Below, one piece after another: positions 1-9,256 of a stretch of 33,181 nucleotides of DNA (positions are counted from its first letter, which is position 1; every line of letters begins with the position of its first letter). A program made the position numbers and the translations under genes. The notes beneath the pieces were generated by a model. The model did no database searches and was not told the DNA's origin. It worked only from the letters and a program-made list of their open reading frames with translations. Origin of the DNA: Fragilaria crotonensis (taxonomy: Eukaryota; Bacillariophyta; Fragilariophyceae; Fragilariales; Fragilariaceae); assembly GCA_022925895.1 (NCBI GenBank), contig JAKSYS010000685.1, forward strand, positions 1-33,181, in the 5' to 3' direction.

Positions 1-969
1 ACATTGATTAAGTATTCCATGTAAACTAAAGAGAAGGGAACCACAGGTTCAAACTCACATGGTCGAAAATGACCTGCATTCCAGGGATTTTCGCTGCATA
101 TTGGGAGTCAAAACAAGACGATGCTAGTTTTGAGTTCGCGCCTTTGATCGACTCTGAAGTTCTATTGTGTAACTAAATGAGATACTACAAGGACTGAATT
201 TATCATATTTCTAGCACAGTATCGTTCATCTATTGCGCTTCGAGCCTGCTGCTACCTCAGCATTGGACGCAACAACATCGCAGATGTGCAGTGCAGGCCG
301 TGAACCTCACAAATTCCCGCAACATTTTGATGCTGTTTCTTGGAGGTGGTTTCCAAAAGAACGTGCTTTAGCGATTTTGGCGATGAGTACTCGGTACTCG
401 CAGATAGTCTTCCGTTCCCTTGTCATCGCAAAGTTACTATCAGTTGTTCGGCGACAGACGTCTTTGAACTTAAGCGAAGACACCTAAATTTATCATTTAT
501 AACTTTCAGTTTCATACTCCGTTTCTGTCAAAAACGCTGATACTTTGAGATACTCCAGTTCTTGTATGATATGCATACCGGTGTGAGATATACCGTCGTA
601 CGGACGGTCCATGTATGAAACTTCCCGTAAGTAACAATTCAGGTGTGACAAGTGACCACTATCAACGCCCGTTTCATATGGCATACTCCGACATTGAGCC
701 CACTCGGAATATTCTACCGGTAGTACAGTATCACAGTAATACAGTAGAAAAGCAATCATTACTCACACTGTAGTTTTTTTCGTCTACAATACAACAATAG
801 GATAGTACAGCAAGTACTTGCGAGTACTTGTACTCCAAACTCCCAGGCTGGGAGCATATGCTAGTCCCAGTCACACAGTGCAAGTATTCGCGTTCTATCT
901 TCTATCCCACTAGCATACGAGTACTTGTATAGTACGCTTTATGCTACTAGCACGGGTCCTCGAAATCAC
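1..969. other. intergenic region with no supported gene
   Basis: No convincing gene is seen in this stretch. Short open frames on both strands (for example 233-487 + and 493-759 -) have no recognisable domain and no composition typical of the other genes here. The part from about 780 to 950 is a GTAC-rich tract with repeated TACTTG and CGAGTACTTG words, like other intergenic tracts in this window. Confidence 0.5.
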
Positions 970-1197
970 TCACATTCCCTTGTTAACAGCATGTCGGCCG
1001 TTACGCATACCCACTTCATTCCTGCTGAGTGCTAGAGTGTTTGACGTATCAACATAGATGCCTCCATCCGCCTGCTCCCACTGCTGCTCGCGTACCTGGT
1101 AGGCAGCTGCCACACTTAGTGATTGACTCCATCGTTTAAGCTGCTGGATACCAAGAATCAAGGGGCGGAGTGTATTGCGAGTGTCGCACGCCGCCAT
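970..1197 (-). CDS. possible first exon of a divergent gene, unknown product
   Basis: An open frame of 75 codons starts with ATG at 1197, 62 bp from the start of the LDAH-like gene on the other strand. Its stop codon lies inside GGAATGTGAGTG, where GTGAGT would be a good 5' splice site, so the frame could be a first exon continuing into an unseen second exon below 970. I recognise no family in the product (it begins MAACDTRNTLRPL), and I found no matching second exon in 1-960. It may equally be a chance frame. Nothing in the sequence gives a function. Confidence 0.22.
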   Translation of the reverse strand: MAACDTRNTLRPLILGIQQLKRWSQSLSVAAAYQVREQQWEQADGGIYVDTSNTLALSRNEVGMRNGRHAVNKGM

Positions 1198-1259
1198 AGC
1201 GCCGAACTCAGAAGAAAATTTGGTCTTTGGCTACATTGTCATCCCACCCATAATCTACC

Positions 1260-2599
1260 ATGCAGGCAATGGCGCCAAACATTCAAAATCTGAGACAAAA
1301 CGTCAACGCTGCAGTCGCTTGTACCGAGAATGTCGCGGAGATTTTAGGTTGGCCCACACATGTTGTTTCGATCGATTGGAGGCAAGGCTCACAGGGAGAT
1401 CAGTGCATCCCCGCACATACCTACATTTTCTTCGTTCCTGGCAATCCTGGTCTCGTAGGATGGTATATTCCGGCATTGACGTCCATCGTGCAACAGCTTG
1501 GACCTGGATTTTCTTTGCGAGGGGTATCGTATGCTGGGCACGGCGTTACTGAGGAAGTAGTGAATGTGGAACCATACCAAGACGACTGCAATACACATGA
1601 TGCCAACAACTGTCGCCAAGCAAGAAATGTTCAAATCCCATGGTCTATCCAGGGACAGATACAGCACAAACTGGCATGGATTGACCACATTCACGACAGC
1701 GATAACCTCGAGACCAAGCGACTCGTCTTTGTCTCTCATTCGATTGGTGCTCACATGGTGCAGCGCATGTTGGTCTTGCGACCAGACTGGAGGCGGCGCA
1801 CAGCTGCACTCGTTCATTGGATGCCATTCTTACGTATGGATCCCGACACACGGGCTCAGCAGTACAAGTTGTATACCGCAGCACACCATCCAGATGCCGT
1901 CATTGCGATTGGACGAAAAGTATTGGAGGTGCTGAGATCCAGAACTAGTCTTGTCAACTACATGCTGAAACGTACGGCACCCGATGACCGTGGGAGGGAT
2001 CTGGCGGTCCGTTTGTTGCAACATCCAACGTTTAGTCGCAACTTTTTCGAATTGGGAACGGAAGAGCTTCGCGACGTTCCGCAACTTCCCGATGTACGTT
2101 ACCTCGTTTGGCTTCGTCAACGTGCCCACTAACGACTTGTGCTCATCCTGAAATCATCTGAAAATGATTCTTGATTGTCAAAACACTGCAATCGCCGATT
2201 TGAACTTGTCTCACCCACCTCGTCAATTCCCATTCACTTAATGAACAGATATCCGCCTTGCGACTGCTTTCATCCATCCCAACCTTCATATTGCATTGTC
2301 CTGGGGATCCATGGTTCCCTCATCATCATGCCGATGATATTATATACACTGTGGCGAACAAAATGCCAGCAACGGCGACGAGGACGACGACGACGACAAC
2401 GACCAGGTGCAGTAGTAGTAGGTCGTCCAGCGGACATGACCAAACGACGAATACTACGCCTCCCAGCATTCAACCAAACATTGCGTTGGAGTATTGTTCC
2501 ACTTGCCAGCACGACTTTATTGTCCATCCTGATATGGTCCCGATAGCAGTGGACTTTGTAGTGAAAGCCATTCGACAAGTTACCATGTCACGATTGTAA
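1260..2599 (+). CDS. LDAH: LDAH-like serine hydrolase (lipid-droplet-associated hydrolase family), 2 exons
   Basis: Exons 1260-2093 and 2249-2599, joined in phase 0 across a 155-bp intron (donor GTACGT, acceptor ACAG), give a protein of 394 aa. Seen: an oxyanion-loop motif FVPGNPG at about residues 59-64, a nucleophile elbow SHSIGAH with Ser161, and in exon 2 the acid motif CPGDPWFP (Asp298) and a late His in CQHDFIVH (His366 or His371). This order matches the LDAH/UPF0554 branch of alpha/beta hydrolases, which act on lipid esters and associate with lipid droplets in animals; the role in this organism is inferred. The first Gly of the usual GxSxG is Ser here. Exon 2 carries a Thr/Ser-rich low-complexity insert of about 30 residues between the acid and the His. 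Without splicing, exon 1 ends soon after the donor and the triad would be incomplete, which supports the intron. Confidence 0.83.
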
Positions 2600-3083
2600 G
2601 CATGTGGAAGTTTGAGGAGCGGTGGCTCGGTTAAAGTTGATGCTCAACGAGCATTGTTGAGTATTCGTGCACGGTTTTGGAAGGATTTCGTTGGCAGATA
2701 GTTCTCGCAATCTGCATTTGAAGAGCACATTTTGGGTCTTCTCGTCATCGTCACATAATCCGAACGGTTATCTGACACTGTCAGTATTTGAAACATGGTG
2801 GGACGAGAGGGCCAGCTTGAGGAACGCCTGAGGATTACTTGGTGCTTGTCCTCCTCATAATTGGGTGGCCTATTCGTAGCTTTAATGAGCGGCACTCAAG
2901 TCTTCGGAAGCAGCGCGAATTCACCGGTGCTCTCGTCACATTCTCGGAGTGATTGCCTTCTCACAGCATGCACATTTTCATCACCTGAGTTTTGGAGTAT
3001 GGCTCAATCATGCACGTGCAGCTAGGTTTGAGCGCGCGATGAAGACGCTTTCGGAGCAAGGCAACCCTGATGAAGAATTGTGT
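2600..3083. other. intergenic region, nothing recognised
   Basis: This stretch separates the ends of the LDAH-like gene and RING-H2 gene A, whose coding ends converge here. A minus-strand open frame at 2644-2895 has no recognisable domain. Poly(A)-signal-like or terminator elements are not clear by eye. Confidence 0.4.
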
Positions 3084-4148
3084 CTATGCTGGGCCAGGAT
3101 ACACCCCCTGTACACCGACAAGACTGGCCTTCACCGTCGTGAATAGCTTTGGATCCCACATGGGCTGTCGACAATCGGGACAAGAATCATGACCTGGTTC
3201 CTTCAACCAACTCAGAAGACATTCACGATGATGCAAATGGGAGCATGGACCCATCACAATCTCTTTTCCATAGTCGCTTTTCGATTCTGTCAGACGATAA
3301 AATGATTCATTAACCCTATGAAAGCATATTGATTGTGATGCAGCCGATTACGTACGTTCCTTGCCACTTACCAATTTCTTCCAAACATATCGAGCAACTC
3401 GCTACATTGATCACTGAGTCATCCGACCTGCATTCATTCGCCTCCAAGTCGTCGATCTCGCTCATCGGCGTTTGTGTAGGTTCCTTCGACATGGTCTGCG
3501 ATGGAGATCCATCCTGAGTCGGTTACTGAGTGAGACCTGCGTGGTTGGAGACATTCACGATGAAAAAAAGCGCGAAACATTTGGAGCACATACCTTTTCT
3601 ACTTCGGATGGAGGAAACATAATGTCCAACACGCACTCGCGTTGCTTACGAGCGTCGTCGGAATCGGCTTCGTGTTGGATTGTATTTAGCATTCCATCTT
3701 GGCGTCGCTTTTGATACAGGATGCACCAGAAAATGGCAAAAGCGGGAAAGGCAATGTAGACGAGCACTGTCATCAGGGCATCGATAACAACCTTGTTTTG
3801 CTTTTCACGTGGAGCTTCCTTCGAACTGCCAGTAGCATTCGTCACCTCCTCGCATATACACGTGCTTGAGATCCGTTCGCCGTTTGTCCCTTCAGTGTAG
3901 AAGAGACAGAAAGCAGTGGTATTCGTGATTGGTCCCAAAAATGGGTCTGTGACGTTGGCGCTATCTGACTGCGTAGTGTCACTGCAATTGCTGACTTGAA
4001 ATCCGTCCCTGCATTCAAGGCAGGACGAAAGGACTGGAGATGCAGTTGCATTATTTGATTTGGATGCGGGTGTATTATAGCGTCTGGTTGATGCCGCATT
4101 TGCAGATGAGCAGGCCAGTAATAAAGAAAGCACTGAGTTGAAATTCAT
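3084..4148 (-). CDS. transmembrane RING-H2 finger protein, paralogue A (probable E3 ubiquitin ligase), 3 exons
   Basis: Exons (minus) 4148-3594, 3513-3372 and 3286-3084 join in phases 0 and 1 across introns of 80 and 85 bp (donors GTATGT and GTAAGT), giving 299 aa. Order of parts: signal peptide (MNFNSVLSLLLACSSANA), Cys-rich lumenal/extracellular region with a CLECRDGF block and several N-glycosylation sequons, a membrane segment at about residues 125-148 (VIDALMTVLVYIAFPAF), a cytoplasmic SDDARKQREC...MFPPSE block, then the RING. The RING is split by intron 2: CSICLEE in exon 2, and CSHLHHREC with CPDC in exon 3, matching C-x2-C, C-x-H-x2-H-x2-C, C-x2-C. RING-H2 membrane proteins usually recruit E2 enzymes to ubiquitinate membrane or secretory substrates; the ectodomain suggests a sensor or sorting role, which is inference. 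A close paralogue lies at 11107-12142. Confidence 0.85.
3151..3294. repeat. near-identical RING-exon tract shared with 11150-11293
   Basis: This 144-bp tract covers most of exon 3 of RING-H2 gene A and differs from the matching tract of gene B at only two bases seen by eye (3240 and 3272). One change is synonymous and the other swaps Tyr for Asp in SDYGKE/SDDGKE. Similarity falls off sharply in intron 2 on one side and in the C-terminal tail codons on the other. Confidence 0.85.
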
Positions 4149-4864
4149 GGTGTATTTTTCTACGAAATGTGACTTTTATGTGAGTGCGATGAGAAGGGAT
4201 GTCTCGAAAGATGACCAGAATTCTCATCTTTTTTTAATCCCGTCAGAAAGGACAGAATCATGACATCATGACGTTATGGCCTGTTGAAGATACATCCAAC
4301 AAAGGCAGCGTTGAACCGAAGCATATGAATGAGGGTACATTAGAGTCCAACACTGGGGTTGTCTCAGTGGCATGTTTTAGAGCGACATTATAGTGGTAGT
4401 AGCATCTAAATGTTGAATATCGAGTAAATTTAGTTGCTAGCTGTTGCAGCTATTTCAAAGTACTCTTTGCTGTATCATAGTGCAGGAACCCTTCATCAGG
4501 GGAGAAATCAATGAGGTTAGAATTATACTGTCGTAGTTAACAATGGCAGTACTTGTACCTTGAAAGACATCATTGCAAGACGACCAAACGGACTCATAAT
4601 GGCTTGGTAGATAAGAGTTCATACATAGCAGAGTACTCTACAGATGTAGTCAACTCGGCGGACTCAAGTACTTGTACTCTAGCTACTACCTAGCTAGAGT
4701 AGCTTTCCAGTACATGCAACTGTCACTCCGAAAACTACGGTACTAGTACTGGTACACGCTACATACAGGTACGGGACAATACTTGTAGTACTGGTACTGT
4801 AGTAGCTGCGAAGCGTTACACGTACTTGTATGTGTAACAACAACCAACAACCAACGAGCATGTC
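4149..4864. other. upstream region of RING-H2 gene A with GTAC-rich tract
   Basis: No gene is seen. The region holds the presumed promoter of gene A next to 4148. From about 4530 to 4840 it is a tract dense in GTAC, with words such as AGTACTTGTACT and AGTACTGGTAC, ending close to the retrotransposon insertion site at 4864. Confidence 0.5.
4859..4864. repeat. target-site duplication, left copy (CATGTC)
   Basis: CATGTC directly precedes the left LTR and the same six bases directly follow the right LTR at 10967-10972. A 5-bp duplication does not fit the LTR ends, because the left flank would be ATGTC and the right CATGT, so the visible duplication is six bases. Confidence 0.8.
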
Positions 4865-5335
4865 TGTTGAGATGTTCCAGATCTCTGCAACAGTACTTAC
4901 ACTTCCGGTGCGCAGTACCACGGTAAATCTACCAGCTAGTAGTTTGACAACACTATAAACCCTTGTTTGTTTTCCCTTCTGCAATGTTGTGACTACTTTA
5001 GATTACTCCTATCAATCCTCCCAGACCTCTTGGTCTTACCAAATTGATCTTGCTTCTTGGAAGTAACCTTCTTAGCCTTGTTCTTCACTTCAATCCATGC
5101 ATTTTCATTAATTATATTTCTCGCACCGTTGATTCCTTTCGTTTCGATCGTACCAGTTAATCTTGCATGTTGGACCTCATCCGTAGGAATTCGTATTCCA
5201 TTTACGAATCCCGAATAAATATTCTTGAACGAATCTTCCAGATTTCGCACGACTGTCGGTCGTGCGTACTGCACTGTCATAGCAGTCCCGTTTCCACTGC
5301 TACTGTCGCTTGTCAGTAAACGCTTATCCTCGACA
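4865..5335 (-). repeat. 3' LTR of the copia element (471 bp)
   Basis: Begins TGTTGAGATG and ends CTCGACA on the plus strand, so in element orientation it runs TGTCGAG...CATCTCAACA. It contains the last 113 or so codons and the stop of the pol frame (stop at 4993). An 8-bp-stem hairpin with a 5-nt loop (CGCACGAC and GTCGTGCG) lies at 5246-5266. A TATA-like TTTATAG occurs on the minus strand at about 4953-4959; its use is not shown by sequence. Confidence 0.92.
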
Positions 5336-6474
5336 TCCTCCCTCCAACATTCAAGATTCCCATTCCTGATTCTCGCTGCATGCTTCGTGTGCAATTTCTC
5401 GGGGCAGTTCTTATTCAGTATGTCCGCCGAGTTCTCTTCCGATCGTACGAACTGAACCTTTAAATAACCAGCTTCTTCAAGTTCTCGAATAAAGTGTGCT
5501 CTGACGTCAATATGCTTCGTCCTTGCTCCGACGTGTTGATTCTTCACTAAATAAATCGCTCCCAGATTGTCTTCATAAACACGCCCAACCAATTTCTCTT
5601 CCTTCGGGTATCTCATGACTTCGTCCAATAACATCATAATAAACTTGTTCTCACACGCTCCCTTCGCCAGGCTTATGTACTCAGCCTCCGTACTTGACAA
5701 CGTAACCACATGTTGAGTTTTCGACTCCCAGTTCACCAACGTACCACCAAGTGTATGTAGCCCGGACGAAATGCTCTTGCGGTCATCAATGTTCTTCGCG
5801 TAATCCGAATCGACAAATGATATGGGCCTCAATTCCTTCGGTTTCCTGTACGTTAGACCTTCGTAGTACCTCGCCTTGATATGTCCCACTAAACGCTCTA
5901 GTGCTTTCCAGTGCTCGTCACCTGGATTAGACAAATGTTGCGCCAACTCTCGTGCAGGATTCGCCAAATCAGGTGCCAGCTTGGTCATCAGATACATAAT
6001 CTTGCCAACAATCGAACGGTACTCGGTCATTCTCACAGGTTCTCCCTTGTTCTTGCTTAGGAATTTGTTTGGATATCCCGGGGTCTCAGCTTCCTTGATA
6101 CTCCTTCCCACACTCGTCTCAAATGACTCAACAATTTCGTCCTCCAATTTTGTCATACTCGCAACAACGTAGCTCTCACCGTTATCGTCAGTTTTCCAGT
6201 CGTACCATACTCCAAGATGCTTCTTCAAACGTCCCAAGTCAGAGATATTGAACCGTTTCTTAAGTTCCGACTTAAACTTCTCAATCGTCTCTTTCTTACC
6301 AGCAAGTAAAACGTCATCCACGTGCACCACTGCCATCAGAGTCACTTCGCCCGCTGTATTCTTCCAGTAATAAAGGCACGGATCAACCAGACTCTGTATC
6401 ATCTTCATGACTTGCGTCAAATATCTGAACAATGTCTTCATGAATAGGCGCGGAACGTCAACTCCTCCATACAT
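4993..6474 (-). CDS. copia pol, 3' part: reverse transcriptase second half and RNase H
   Basis: An uninterrupted frame of 493 codons follows a frame break at about 6511-6520 and begins at the conserved MYGGVDVPR block. Seen: the polymerase catalytic box HVDDVLLAG (Asp53, Asp54), DPCLYYW, the SIVGKIMYL thumb block, then RNase H residues in VDSDYAKN (Asp222), STEAEYISL (Glu263) and EDNLGAI (Asp302), and the TKHIDVRAHFIRE block. These are the diagnostic copia signatures. The frame then runs through the polypurine tract into the LTR and ends there, adding about 113 residues of Lys/Arg-rich tail with no recognised domain. As an isolated frame it would not be translated alone; it belongs to the gag-pol polyprotein. 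Confidence 0.9.
   Translation of the reverse strand: MYGGVDVPRLFMKTLFRYLTQVMKMIQSLVDPCLYYWKNTAGEVTLMAVVHVDDVLLAGKKETIEKFKSELKKRFNISDLGRLKKHLGVWYDWKTDDNGESYVVASMTKLEDEIVESFETSVGRSIKEAETPGYPNKFLSKNKGEPVRMTEYRSIVGKIMYLMTKLAPDLANPARELAQHLSNPGDEHWKALERLVGHIKARYYEGLTYRKPKELRPISFVDSDYAKNIDDRKSISSGLHTLGGTLVNWESKTQHVVTLSSTEAEYISLAKGACENKFIMMLLDEVMRYPKEEKLVGRVYEDNLGAIYLVKNQHVGARTKHIDVRAHFIRELEEAGYLKVQFVRSEENSADILNKNCPEKLHTKHAARIRNGNLECWREDVEDKRLLTSDSSSGNGTAMTVQYARPTVVRNLEDSFKNIYSGFVNGIRIPTDEVQHARLTGTIETKGINGARNIINENAWIEVKNKAKKVTSKKQDQFGKTKRSGRIDRSNLK
5336..5345 (-). other. polypurine tract (plus-strand primer)
   Basis: On the minus strand GGAGGGAGGA lies immediately before the TGTCGAG start of the 3' LTR. 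This is the position and composition of the purine tract that primes second-strand synthesis in LTR retroelements. Here it is also translated, as part of the Trp-Arg-Glu-Asp codons of the pol frame. Confidence 0.85.
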
Positions 6475-7549
6475 AGGTCTTGTCAGCTTGATACAAAACT
6501 TCCTCCGTTCGTCTTCGTAATAAATCCAAGTTCAACCATTCCTTCTGGCCATTCAGCAAATACTTCTCTGTCCGCTTCAAGTTCCGCATTTAGAAATGCT
6601 GCTTCGATGTCAATCATTTCCATGATCCAACCTTCACCCTGCCGGTACACTGCAACTGCAATCGTAGTTCGTACTGTTGTGTCTGTTGCAACCGGCGAGA
6701 AAAACTCAGTGTAATCCACTCCTGGGATCATGACGTAGCCCTTAAGTACGATCCGACTCTTGTATCGCAGTGACCCATCTTGCTCCTCCTTGATCTTGAA
6801 TATCCATTTCACGGGTATAGGCTTGCGTCCTTTCAGCATCTCTCTGGGAAACTTCTTCCAGGCATCACGTGACAGAAAATTGTTGATTTCCACAATAGCT
6901 GACGGTTTCCACTTAACTCCGTTCTTCCCATCCATCGCCTTACGAAACGTTTTCGGCTCTCAGGATCCGATGATAAAGTCGCATTAAATGCAACTTGGTC
7001 CGTTCTACTTCGTGTTCGTACTCCAACTTCGTCGTCCTCGATTCTGATTGGTTCATCAATTCCAAGTCTCTTCATTTCCTTCTCCAGTCTCGTTACGCTT
7101 CGTTGCGGCCTCTCGGTTTGATCAATTTCGTCAACTTTGTCGTTCGTTTCGTTCTCCGCCATTTCTGGAGCATTTTCTCTCTGAGGAAGCTCAGGTAAGT
7201 CCTCCTCTTCCACACGCTCGTCGCTGTCATCAGTCTGGACCGAACGCGAGTCGTCGCTGTCGCTTTCGTCTTCAATAGCGGCAGCATCGTCGGTTTTCGA
7301 ACTTGGTCGTCGCGGTCGTCATCGCTTCGTTCGTCGATTTCTCCATCGATTCTCGGTCGTTCGTCGTCGTTGAAAGTCGCATCCGCGTGTATCCTCCCTG
7401 CTTCAGACAATGGTGGACTCAGAGGACGTTGAACGACGGCAAGTTCCTCTTCATATTCGGGGATCAAATGAATTTCCTCGCTTGCGACCTTCTCTTCTTG
7501 CTCAATTGGGGCCTCAAAATCAACTCAGGGTCGAAGACCTGAGTCAGGG
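6475..7549 (-). pseudogene. copia pol, middle part: acidic linker and reverse transcriptase first half, frame broken
   Basis: Coding similarity continues from integrase into reverse transcriptase, but the frame changes several times. An acidic linker is open in one frame to about 7297, changes frame at a TTTT/AAAA run (7294-7297), runs through MEEEDLPELPQREN to about 6961, and changes frame again at CTCTC (6957-6961). The next piece (6935-6483) holds the RT fingers and palm: WKKFPREMLKGRKPIPVKWI, YKSRIVLKGY, VDYTEFFSPVA and the catalytic MIDIEAAFLNAEL with its Asp. It ends at a further break near 6511-6520. At least one more break lies between 7470 and 7550. Each break is one or two bases, the sort left by small indels, and domain order is intact. 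Confidence 0.82.
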
Positions 7550-9256
7550 TCAGTCTGATATGTTGGCAGCGTTCGTCACGTCTGCCCAAACATGCACATC
7601 TCGTGTTTCCACGACCTTGCTTGTTACTGGATTGTACATACGGTACACATCCCTGGCGTGGTTTTCACCATAGCCAATCATCACCATGGGGGAACTCTTC
7701 TCCTTGAACTTCCCCTTCATGGTGGCCCTGTTTGTAACATAGCCAACCCTCCCAAACTGGATCAAATGAGGGTAGATGTTGCTCTTTTCACCATAGAATT
7801 GCTCGTCCGGAGGTACTGTACTGCGTGTATTCGGTAGCACATTACCCAGTAGTGCAGCGGTCTTTGTCGCTTCTGCCCACAACTTCGCTTGCATCTCTTT
7901 TGTCCATGCTGCGGCAATCATCATAGCCAACGCACGCTTCGCATCTCGCGAAAACATCCGTTCCACGACACCGTTATGTTGTGGTGTATGAGGGGCAGTG
8001 TACTCCAACTGTATCCCGTACTCTCCTTCGCAAATCTTGCGTAGCTCGGACATATGTTCACCGGCATTGTCGCACCGAAGGTACTTCACAGGCTTTCCAG
8101 CCGCCTTCAACTTGTCCAATAAGTCCTTCAGAAATTTTGTTATGACGTTCTTCCTGGCACCGTAGAAATCCCAGGACTTTCTCGTTTTGTCATCCACAAA
8201 CTTAAACCAATAGCGTGACCCCATGACTGTTTCCGAATAAGGGCCACTCGTGTCCATGTAAAGTCGTTCTCCTGGTTTGTCCGCTGTCACCTTAGTGGTT
8301 TTGTTTGTTCTCTTTTGGGTCGCCTTCGCTCGTGCACATCCGTCGCAAACGGACATTTTTCCTGTCGCAATAATTTCGAGCGCCTTCAGCGTTTCCCGCA
8401 CCACTCTCTCCGTTGCGTGACCGAATTTTTGATGAGCTTCATTGATGTCCATGTACTGTTTTCGCTCTTTCTTCTCCATTTCTTCGTCTTTTTCGACAAT
8501 TCCTTCGACGTTAAACGCCTCTCGTTCTCCTTTGATACGAGATGCAATCAGATACGCCATTCCATCTGAGCCCGTTTCGAATTCCAGCATCTCCCGCGAC
8601 TCATTAAAAATCTTTGATCCTTCTTTTCCAGCCACAAACTCATTTCCTTTCTCTGTAAGTCGGCCAACACTGATCAAATTCTTCGCAAAACCCGGGACAA
8701 CCATCACATCTTCCAACTTCAGCTTCTTTCCTGAGCTTTTCTGTTCCAGGGTCAAATCTCCAATTGCAATTGCTTTCATGGTTTCATTGTTTCCAACTCT
8801 GACATGCTCACCTTCAGTTGCTGTCTTCAAGTTAGTCATCATCTTGGTGTTAATGGAGACATGAGTTGTTGCTCCAGAGTCAACAAGCCAACTTTCATGC
8901 CCACTCTCAGTGACAGGAGACATGAATTTCCTTGAATTAGTAGCAAAAACTTGCTCGTCCCACATCCACTCTGCGCCTTGACTCGATTTATCCATCCGGT
9001 ACTCGGATTCCTCTCGCTCCTCGTTAATAAACTCAGTGTTCTCGACCTTTTCTGCAGCTTCAGACTCTCCTGTCTTGCTTTCCTCATAATGAGTTCCGTC
9101 TTCCTTGTGATCAATGACTTCCTCTCCAGCTTCGGGCTCCTGCGCCTTGCTTTCTTCATACTCCAGATTGTCTTCTGCGACATCTTCAATTTTCTCTTCA
9201 ACTTCGTCTTCGTCATCTTCGTCGTCACTCGTTTCGCACATATCAGCCCAACTCAT
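7550..9256 (-). CDS. copia pol, 5' part: protease and integrase
   Basis: An unbroken frame of 568 codons. Seen in order: an acidic region (residues 1-90), the aspartic protease motif SWLVDSGATTHVS (Asp126-Ser-Gly), the integrase zinc-binding residues His275, His280, Cys304 and Cys307 (EAHQKFGHA and CDGCARAK), the catalytic triad Asp335 (LYMDTSGPY), Asp396 (LRCDNAGEH) and Glu432 (HNGVVERMF), and the C-terminal block VMIGYGENHARDVYRMYN. The integrase cleaves LTR ends and joins them to the host target. The upstream gag frame overlaps its first codons at 9243-9256 in another frame; one base fewer there would join them, so gag and pol were probably one frame. Confidence 0.9.
   Translation of the reverse strand: MSWADMCETSDDEDDEDEVEEKIEDVAEDNLEYEESKAQEPEAGEEVIDHKEDGTHYEESKTGESEAAEKVENTEFINEEREESEYRMDKSSQGAEWMWDEQVFATNSRKFMSPVTESGHESWLVDSGATTHVSINTKMMTNLKTATEGEHVRVGNNETMKAIAIGDLTLEQKSSGKKLKLEDVMVVPGFAKNLISVGRLTEKGNEFVAGKEGSKIFNESREMLEFETGSDGMAYLIASRIKGEREAFNVEGIVEKDEEMEKKERKQYMDINEAHQKFGHATERVVRETLKALEIIATGKMSVCDGCARAKATQKRTNKTTKVTADKPGERLYMDTSGPYSETVMGSRYWFKFVDDKTRKSWDFYGARKNVITKFLKDLLDKLKAAGKPVKYLRCDNAGEHMSELRKICEGEYGIQLEYTAPHTPQHNGVVERMFSRDAKRALAMMIAAAWTKEMQAKLWAEATKTAALLGNVLPNTRSTVPPDEQFYGEKSNIYPHLIQFGRVGYVTNRATMKGKFKEKSSPMVMIGYGENHARDVYRMYNPVTSKVVETRDVHVWADVTNAANISD

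Noticed and set aside
2714..2732. 18-bp match between CATTTGAAGAGCACATTT here and near 30750
   Set aside because: Flanks are unrelated and a single match of this length can occur by chance or minor bias in 33 kb.
2949..3146. Plus-strand open frame of 65 codons
   Set aside because: It overlaps the last exon of RING-H2 gene A on the other strand and has no domain of its own.
5876..6172. Plus-strand open frames within the retrotransposon (also 8442-8864, 8951-9331, 9727-10365)
   Set aside because: They are antisense shadows of pol and gag; no independent motif is seen.
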